From CAIVVT01 sp963823095 (lineage in GTDB: Bacteria; Acidobacteriota; Terriglobia; Bryobacterales; Bryobacteraceae), in the NCBI GenBank assembly GCA_963823095.1, contig CAWGKI010000001.1, forward strand, positions 1,240,001-1,304,000: DNA of 64,000 nucleotides. The letters run 5' to 3'. The notes below the pieces were generated by a model. The model was not told where the DNA came from, did no database searches, and saw only the letters and a list, made by a program, of their open reading frames with translations. Below, piece after piece: positions 58,291 through 64,000 of this stretch. How positions within the stretch are numbered: position 1 is the stretch's first letter; every line of letters begins with the position of its first letter. Both the position numbers and the translations under genes were made by a program.

Positions 58291-61246
58291 TCAAAAATTC
58301 AATCGGATCTGGACCTCCAACCGCCGGTTGCTCGCGTTTTCCGAGAAACCTTCGCCATTGGGTCCCGCGGCAACCTGGTTGGAGCGGCCGAATAACGGCG
58401 ATGTGATGTTGCCGACGATCGGTCCGGGGTTGTTGTGATTGAGTATGTTTCGCGCCGAGAGGCTGAGAATCAGATTGTAGCGTCGAGGCGCGGAAGGCGT
58501 ACCGATGATGTTTCGCAGACTTCCACCCGTGACCGCGGACGTGTTGCCCGGCGCGACGGGAACTGCGTTCGCGGTGACCGCGCCTCCGGCCGAGGCGCCG
58601 CGCTCCGGGCCGAAGCCAATGGTCTTGGCGAGGCGCATATTCACCGTCATCTGCGCGGGGCCGCTGCCGGCGTTGCGCGCGATCAGCGTCTCGTCCGGCG
58701 TCGGATTCGGATCGAGCAGTCCATACTTCGTCTGCGACCACGCCGAGTTTCGCCGAGCTTGTCGCGATGCCTGGGCGGGCATTGAACAGCGTCGTTCCGT
58801 AGGCGTCTCCGCCGGTCGTGATATTGAACGGCACTCCCGATTGCAGAATCACGAACGGACTCACTCGAATGTTCCAACGAAGATTCACCGAGCCGCCCAC
58901 GGTGACCCGGTGCCGCACGTCCGTCGACGCTCGACTGTATTCGCCCGCGTAGGAATAGGGGTTGGCGGGGGAAGTGTTCACACCGTCGGTGTCGCTGCTC
59001 GCGCGGTTCAACGAATAGAAGCCAAACATGGACAAGCTGGAATTCAGCTTCGCATTCACGTTGGCGATCAGTTGGTTCTGGTTGTAGCGTCCCGACGATT
59101 CAATGAGAAACACGGGACCGCTCTGGCCCAGTGGACCCAGTGGAAACGTTCCGCTGCCCGGCACGTTGGGATTGTAGCTGCCTGGTAAGGGCGCATTGAG
59201 ATCGCGCGTCCGCAAGAGGTGCAGGCCATGCGAGTTCGTATACGTGAACGCAGCGGTGACGCCCTTGCTCAGTTGACGTTCCAAAGACACAGCGGATTGC
59301 AGCAGATACGTGGCGCGGAGATCGGAAGCGAGGCGCTCGACGATGGTTCCGCTCTGCGCGGCCGAACCTGCAAGCGGCGGCGCGAGCGGAAACGAGTCTG
59401 GATTGGCGACGGCGAATTGTTGCTGCACGACGCCGTCGTAACGATCGGCGGTCAGCGTATTCGCCAGCGCGAAGCGATCGTAGAAGACGCCGAAGCCGGC
59501 GCGCAGGACGGTCTTGCGGCGCGCGCCGCGGCCAAGCGCCCAGGCTGCAGAAAGACGAGGCGCGAAATTGCCCCAATCATGGAGATTGGTTTGCCATTCG
59601 TAGCGCATGCCGTAGGCGATAGTCAGATTGGGCCGGACGCGCCACGTGTCTTCGGCAAAGAGGCCGGTGTCCATCTGACTCTTGGAGATGCCCGGCGTTC
59701 CGGAGGCGATGGTGAACTGCGTCGCGCCTCCTCCGGCGGCGCGAATCCGATCCGGCGTGTAGCCCAGGCTCTGGAACAGCAGCGTGCGCCGGTAGCGCTC
59801 CACCGAATCGATCAGCAACGATTGGTTTAGCACGGGTTGATTGGTCGCATCCAGCAGGGGGGCTAGGCCGCCAGCGAAGGTGAAGGTTCCGTTGAAGTTC
59901 ATCGGCGAGAAGTTATCGTCGCTCAGGTTGCGCAGCCGGACGCCGAATTTCCAGGTGTGCAAACCTCTCAGAATCGAAGTGTAGTTTTGCAGTTCGAAGC
60001 TGCTCTGGGCGTCCCGTGAACGGCCGAGCGACGAACCGCCGCCGTTGAATGCCGCGAGCACCTGGATGGACGAGCCTTGCGTGAAGGGGGTCTGCTCGTT
60101 GGCGTCGCGGAAGTATTGAAAACGGGTCTCGTTGACAGCAGAGCCGATAACTGAAGTCTCGGTGATCTGCGCGGTGTGATGGGTGTACTGGTTGCGGTAG
60201 CCGCGTTCGATGGCATCGAAGCCGCCGATGCCGGCGCCATTGATATCGCCTTGCGTATAGCTATAGCGAACCGAGAGTGTGTGATTCGGGCTGAGTTGAT
60301 AGTCCAGACGCGGACGGAGACGTGTGTAGCGCTGCGGTGTTTTGTACACCTCGTCCAACGGCTGAATCGCGAATGTGTGCGGATCCACTGTGACGCCGTT
60401 TACGACGTAGCCGTTGTCGACCGTGTTTCGCTGCCCATCGAGGGTGAACGAAGCGCGCTTGCCCAACGGCCCGCCACCTCCGCCCTCAATCTCATTGAGC
60501 AGGAGCGGGGCCTTCGTTTCGGCGTAAGGGTTGCGTGAATTCCAGATGGAATTGGCGTAGTTATAGTCAACGGTTCCGCGCCAGCGGTCGGCGCCCGGCT
60601 TGGTTAGAATCTCGATACGTCCGTAACCGAGCTTGTCGTATTCGGAAGCGAAGGGATCCTGGTTGACGCGAATCTCGCGAATGGCTTCCTTGGGAGGGAT
60701 CTCGCCCCCGCTGAATCCATCGACGAAGATGGCTCCGCCGTTGGGACCGGCCGCCGGGCCAGCCAGCCCTTGCAGGTCGGCCGCCAAGTCGTCCGGATTG
60801 TCGGAGAGCGCGTCCAGTTGCTCACCGCTGATCACGATGGCGCTCGCGTTCTCGGAGGACTCCGCGCTGACCGAAGGATCGGTGTTCGCGTCGACGGAGA
60901 CTTGGTCCTTTCTCTCAAGCAATTGAAGCTGCAAGTCCATCGATTGATCCCCGGCATGCACGGTAATGGCAAGCGCTTTCGCCGTGGCCATTTGCGGCGC
61001 GGCGCCGCTGAGCGAATACTTGCCAGGCGCCAAAGCCTTGAACGAGTACGTACCCGAGCCATCGGTCGTGGCGCTCTGGCGCGTGCCGGAGGGGATGACG
61101 AGCGTCACGCGCGCACCAGGAACGACCGCGCCACTCTCGTCAGTCACCTGACCGTGCAGGCTCGCGGTTTGAGCGCTCAACGTTGCAAGCGAGGCGTACA
61201 TCAATAATGCGAGGCGGGCGGCCCGCCCAAAGTCAATAAATGCCAT
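58291..61246 (-). CDS. TonB-dependent receptor with N-terminal CarboxypepD-like domain (one indel)
   Basis: A signal peptide (ALLMYASLATLSAQ) is followed by a carboxypeptidase-regulatory-like domain (LHGQVTDESGAVVPGARVTL, GTYSFKALAPGKYSLSGAAP). The plug follows (ISGEQLDALSDNPDDLAADL, FVDGFSGGEIPPKEAIREIR), then a long barrel (GLFAEDTWRVRPNLTIAYGM, FAPRLSAAW, YTNSHGLHLLRTRDLNAPLP, RHRVTVGGSVNLRW). The main frame loses sense after GVVADEVW; with one base fewer near 58728-58734 it continues KYGLLDPNPTPDETLIARN, MTVNMRLAKTIGFG and ends VQIRLNF, with the barrel-type terminal Phe. It is of the Oar/Solibacter type that takes up large glycans or peptides. The substrate is unknown. Confidence 0.86.
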
Positions 61247-61375
61247 CGAACACCATCTTTAGTTTTGCGGTTGAGCCGCCGGCGCACCGGCGGCTCAGTT
61301 CCCAACTCGGACTATTGCCAAATTATCGCGCGCCTGACTGGGCAGACGCGCGTCTGGAGCCGATCTGCCTTCTGC

Positions 61376-61726
61376 TTAGTGCTTGGCGCGAATGACCTTG
61401 GCGAGATCTTCGTATTGATCTGTCGCGATGAAGTCGGCATGAGCCTTGATGGCCGCATTCCAGCGCAGGAGCGCCGCCCGCGCGGTGCCGAAGTTGAACT
61501 CCGCGGTCCAGCCTTGATTCTCTTGCTCGGTCCAACCGTTGATCGCATAGAAGCCTACGAGGTAGCCCAGGCTGTGCCCATAGTCCACGAACTTCTTCAG
61601 TCGCGCTTCGGTAGCGGCGTTCCAATCGTTGGCATGCTCGGCCCCGCAGAGTTCGATGAAGCCCCAATCGGTGCCAAACCAGCGATGATAGTTATCGGCC
61701 TTGGTTGCGATTCTTTGGGAAGCCTT
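61376..61726 (-). pseudogene. C-terminal fragment of a secreted phosphodiesterase- or hydrolase-like protein
   Basis: After a TAG at 61727-61729, the frame reads TKADNYHRWFGTDWGFIELC, ANDWNAATEARLKKFVDYGH, SLGYLVGFYAINGWTEQENQ and HADFIATDQYEDLAKVIRAK, then stops. Composition is protein-like throughout, so this is a real gene end with its front missing. The IATDQYEDL ending recalls phosphodiesterase/PI-PLC-type TIM barrels, but I do not claim the family. It lies just downstream in the plus sense of the TonB receptor start. Confidence 0.6.
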
Positions 61727-61895
61727 CTACCACCCGCCGACGGATTACGCCTTCCCGCTCTCGCCCGAAACCGCATACGGCAAGTCGCCGAGTCCTGCCC
61801 TTTCGTCGTGCAATTTCGTAGTTTCATCCCTTTTTTGCCGATACTCAAATGGCGCATTGTTATTCTGACCTTGGCACTGAGGTACACGGAAGCGC

Positions 61896-62606
61896 ATGAG
61901 CAGCTACGCGGAAGCGTTCATTCTCGGGTTCGGCTCCGGTCCGGTCTGCCTGGCTGCCTGCGGGCCGGTCCTTTGGCCTTGGCTGGCCGCCGAGGGACGC
62001 GACTGGCGTGGCAACGCCGGCTTGCTGGCGCGTTTCCTCTCCGGACGGCTTTTCGGCTATCTCGCTTTCGCCGTTGCCGCCTGGGCCGTTGGGCTCGCCG
62101 TTCCGGGCGACGCCCGTCTGCGCGCTCTCGTTTATGGCGTGGCGAATCTGGCCCTCGCCGCGTTCCTCGTTTCCGCGGTCCTTTGGCCCCGGCGTGCCTG
62201 CCGCGTCCCTGATGCCCCCATCGGCGAGTTGCACCAAATCGCTCCGGCCAATAGCGCCCGTGGCTTCCACGCGCCAGCCGCAGTCACGCTCGGGTTCCTT
62301 ACCGGCCTGAACCTGTGTCCACCGTTCGTCGCGGCCGGGATTCGCGCCGCCGAAACGCGCAGCCTCATCGCCGCGCTGCTTTTCTTCGCGCTGTTTTTCG
62401 CCGGCACCGCCATCTGGTTCGCGCCTTCGATCGCCATCAGCCGCCTGCGCCGCTACTCCGTAGTATCGACAGTCGCCCGCATTACTCTATCTGTCCTCGC
62501 GCTGTACTACCTCTACCTCGGCATTATCAGTTGTGCCGCGTTCGGCCACCTGCGCGAGGCTGCTCTCACGATTTCGACCCAATCCTGGAGGATCCTCAAT
62601 GGCTAG
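61896..62606 (+). CDS. TauE/SafE- or CcdA-like membrane protein
   Basis: The 236-residue protein has about six membrane helices and two cysteine/proline motifs, GSGPVCLAACGPVLWPWLAA and FLTGLNLCPPFVAAGIRAAE. These match the DsbD-type transmembrane family often annotated as sulfite exporter TauE/SafE or cytochrome c biogenesis protein. Paired cysteines in helices 1 and 4 could pass electrons across the membrane. It overlaps the following NapH-like gene by eight bases, suggesting the two work together with the partial gene at the window end. Confidence 0.77.
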   Translation: MSSYAEAFILGFGSGPVCLAACGPVLWPWLAAEGRDWRGNAGLLARFLSGRLFGYLAFAVAAWAVGLAVPGDARLRALVYGVANLALAAFLVSAVLWPRRACRVPDAPIGELHQIAPANSARGFHAPAAVTLGFLTGLNLCPPFVAAGIRAAETRSLIAALLFFALFFAGTAIWFAPSIAISRLRRYSVVSTVARITLSVLALYYLYLGIISCAAFGHLREAALTISTQSWRILNG

Positions 62607-63756
62607 CCCCGCCCCGGCCATCCCCTTCCGCGGCATCGGCCGCGCGCTTTTGTTGACCGTTCCGATGGCCCTGTTCTCGTTGCTGCTTTTCACGCCGGCG
62701 CTGCAGCATCCCGGCCGCGCGGCGAAACTCTCCGCGCTGCTGGCTTGGGGCTTCATGGCCGTTCTTTTTTTCCTGATGATGCGCACGGGCCAAACCCACC
62801 GCTGGCGGCGCGTCTTCTTCGTTGCGCTCGGCTTCCTGTTCCCGGTGGGCTTCATCTGGGATCTTGTCGCGCTGCGATCTACCATGAGCATCCCCATCGA
62901 GCGCATGCTCTCGGGCGACACGCCGTTCTGCTTCATGGTGCTCCCCATGACGTTGATCCCGGCGGCGCTGACGCGCACCATCATCTTTCCGGGTTCGCTT
63001 CTGGCGACGCCGTCCAATCCGCACGCCATCGCGAGCATGGTCGCTCTGTGGTTGCTGGCCACGGTCATCCTCGGCAAGGCCTGGTGCAGCTACGCCTGCT
63101 TCTTCGGCGGATTGGACGAAGGCTTCTCCGCCATACCGGCGAAGGCCCGCATCCGTAAGATCAGCCCGAAGTTGCGCCTTGTCCCGTGGGCCATTCTGGT
63201 CGCGATTGTTCTGCTCTCGCTCGCCACGTTTGAACCCGTCTATTGCATGTGGCTCTGTCCTTTCAAAGCGGTCACTGAGTTTCCGCAGGTGCGCAATTTC
63301 CAGACCGCGCTCCAATTCGGCATCTTCATCGTGCTATTCCTCGGACTTGTGGTCGTGCTGCCGCTGCTCACCAAACGCCGCACCCAGTGCGCGTTCTTCT
63401 GTCCGTTTGGCGCCTTTCAATCGCTCTTCAACCGAACCAGCATCGTGGACATTCGTATCGACAAAGAGAAGTGCGGCGCGGGCTGTCAGTTGTGCCAGAA
63501 TAGCTGCCCGACGATGGCCATCGACAAGGAGACTATCGCCGCCGGCGGCACCCACAGTTCCTGCATGAAGTGCGGAGCCTGCGTCGATGTCTGCCGCAAG
63601 GGCGCCGCGGTGTTCCACATCAGGGGCACTTCCGTCGCGGCTCCCAAGGAACGTGCCCGCGTGCTCTACCTTTATGCCGCCTGGATCTTCGCCAGTATGT
63701 TCGGCGGCAGTATCATCGCCAACTCACTCCAGAAACTGATCGGGCTCGTCCTGTGA
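62599..63756 (+). CDS. NapH/NosR-like membrane ferredoxin protein
   Basis: Start at ATG 62599, inside the end of the previous gene. About five membrane helices (ALLLTVPMALFSLLLFTPAL, VPWAILVAIVLLSLATFEPV, FGIFIVLFLGLVVVLPLLTK) are joined by CSYACFF, CMWLCPF and CAFFCPFGAFQSL, the CxxxCP motifs that link membrane quinol oxidation to Fe-S centres in NapH/NosR/RdxA. Two [4Fe-4S] sites follow: CGAGCQLCQNSCPTMAI and CMKCGACVDVCRKG. It probably moves electrons from quinol to a periplasmic partner or to the CcdA-like protein next to it. A final helix (YAAWIFASMFGGSIIANSLQ) closes the chain. Confidence 0.87.
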   Translation: MASPAPAIPFRGIGRALLLTVPMALFSLLLFTPALQHPGRAAKLSALLAWGFMAVLFFLMMRTGQTHRWRRVFFVALGFLFPVGFIWDLVALRSTMSIPIERMLSGDTPFCFMVLPMTLIPAALTRTIIFPGSLLATPSNPHAIASMVALWLLATVILGKAWCSYACFFGGLDEGFSAIPAKARIRKISPKLRLVPWAILVAIVLLSLATFEPVYCMWLCPFKAVTEFPQVRNFQTALQFGIFIVLFLGLVVVLPLLTKRRTQCAFFCPFGAFQSLFNRTSIVDIRIDKEKCGAGCQLCQNSCPTMAIDKETIAAGGTHSSCMKCGACVDVCRKGAAVFHIRGTSVAAPKERARVLYLYAAWIFASMFGGSIIANSLQKLIGLVL

Positions 63757-63776
63757 GCCGCCCCGGAGGCAATCTC

Positions 63777-64000
63777 ATGCAGCGTTTCAAAGCGATTCTC
63801 GGTTATTCGGCGGCGGTGCTGACCATCGCCGTTGCCGTCATCGGGCCCCTGTTCTGGTTCGGTTTCTTCGACCGCCTGGCGGCCTCTTCCGGACTGCGCA
63901 TCGATCCCATGTACACAGGCGGCGAACCCGCCCAGGTCCTGCACCGCACGAGCGAGCGAGGCAACTACGACGTTGTCGTCTACCGGCCTGTCGCCAAGCG
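63777..64000 (+). CDS. Membrane protein, start only (cut by window)
   Basis: ATG 63777 follows GGAGG by seven bases, 20 bases after the NapH-like stop. The 74 visible codons give a membrane helix (GYSAAVLTIAVAVIGPLFWF) and a short outside part (RIDPMYTGGEPAQVLHRTSE). The chain continues beyond the window. It is presumably the third gene of the operon; no family can be assigned from the part seen. Confidence 0.6.
   Translation, partial: MQRFKAILGYSAAVLTIAVAVIGPLFWFGFFDRLAASSGLRIDPMYTGGEPAQVLHRTSERGNYDVVVYRPVAK

Noticed and set aside
1..64000. CRISPR arrays, rRNA genes, prophage
   Set aside because: No regularly spaced repeats, no rRNA-like stretch and no run of phage structural genes were seen; only one integrase tail and one transposase fragment.

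Overview
The window looks like a chromosomal piece of an acidobacterium, most likely of the Bryobacter/Solibacter type. This is inferred from the GC-rich codon use and from the mix of families: a TonB-dependent receptor with a CarboxypepD-like N-terminal domain, a giant SBBP/BACON secreted protein, a DUF3300-DUF2950 pair, an ankyrin-like pseudogene, a GH29 fucosidase and many extracytoplasmic proteins of unknown function. No database search was possible, so taxonomy is an inference.

Layout. 0-17.7 kb: mixed housekeeping and envelope genes (LuxR regulator fragment, MbfA-type iron exporter, fucosidase, split ribBA, tRNA-Ser(GCU), membrane amidohydrolase, M48-like protease, a diadenylate cyclase fused to a YbbR-like domain, small secreted proteins, DUF2950/DUF3300). 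17.9-24.9 kb: a stress/signalling block (nucleotidyltransferase, DksA/TraR-like protein, NarL-type kinase and two response regulators, HtrA protease, UspA). Its promoter regions share a 6-4-6 palindrome of the form CTGGGA-RAAC-TCCCAG. 25.6-37.6 kb: a redox block with an NtrC-type kinase/regulator pair and three convincing sigma-54 (-24/-12) promoters. Under or beside these lie a sulfide:quinone oxidoreductase-like flavoprotein, a CcmH-like protein, secreted proteins sharing a repeated domain, an octaheme cytochrome of the tetrathionate-reductase type, a cytochrome b, and YeeE/YedE permease halves, one fused to a rhodanese-like domain without its catalytic cysteine. 37.6-42.3 kb: PadR regulator, NifX-like protein, thioesterase, and a second YeeE/YedE pair. 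41.9-49.6 kb: a minus-strand gene string behind an ArsR regulator: ArsF- and ArsG-like proteins, a CxxC thioredoxin-like protein, an HdrA-N-terminus-like protein, a ferredoxin, a DGC-domain/GcvH fusion, two more DGC-domain proteins, a lipoate ligase, a chromate-type transporter and a pseudo-receiver. 49.6-64 kb: a second ArsR regulator with a palindromic operator over the promoter of a nine-heme BACON cytochrome, a giant SBBP protein, a transposase remnant, a TonB receptor, and a TauE/SafE plus NapH-like ferredoxin operon cut by the window end.

The most interesting candidate system is the 44.3-48.6 kb operon. It combines a lipoyl carrier (fused to a DGC zinc-binding-type domain), its own lipoate ligase, ferredoxin, an HdrA-like piece, a CxxC redox protein and ArsF/ArsG membrane partners. 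It sits near sulfur-compound cytochromes and transporters. By analogy with sHdr/lipoate-binding-protein sulfur oxidation it may be a thiol or metalloid redox module, but that is inference.

The sequence appears to carry a number of single-base indels, several in short homopolymers, that split otherwise convincing genes (ribBA, the M48-like protease, lplA, a DGC protein, the ferredoxin, the TonB receptor). I read most of these as likely sequence errors rather than decay, but cannot prove it.
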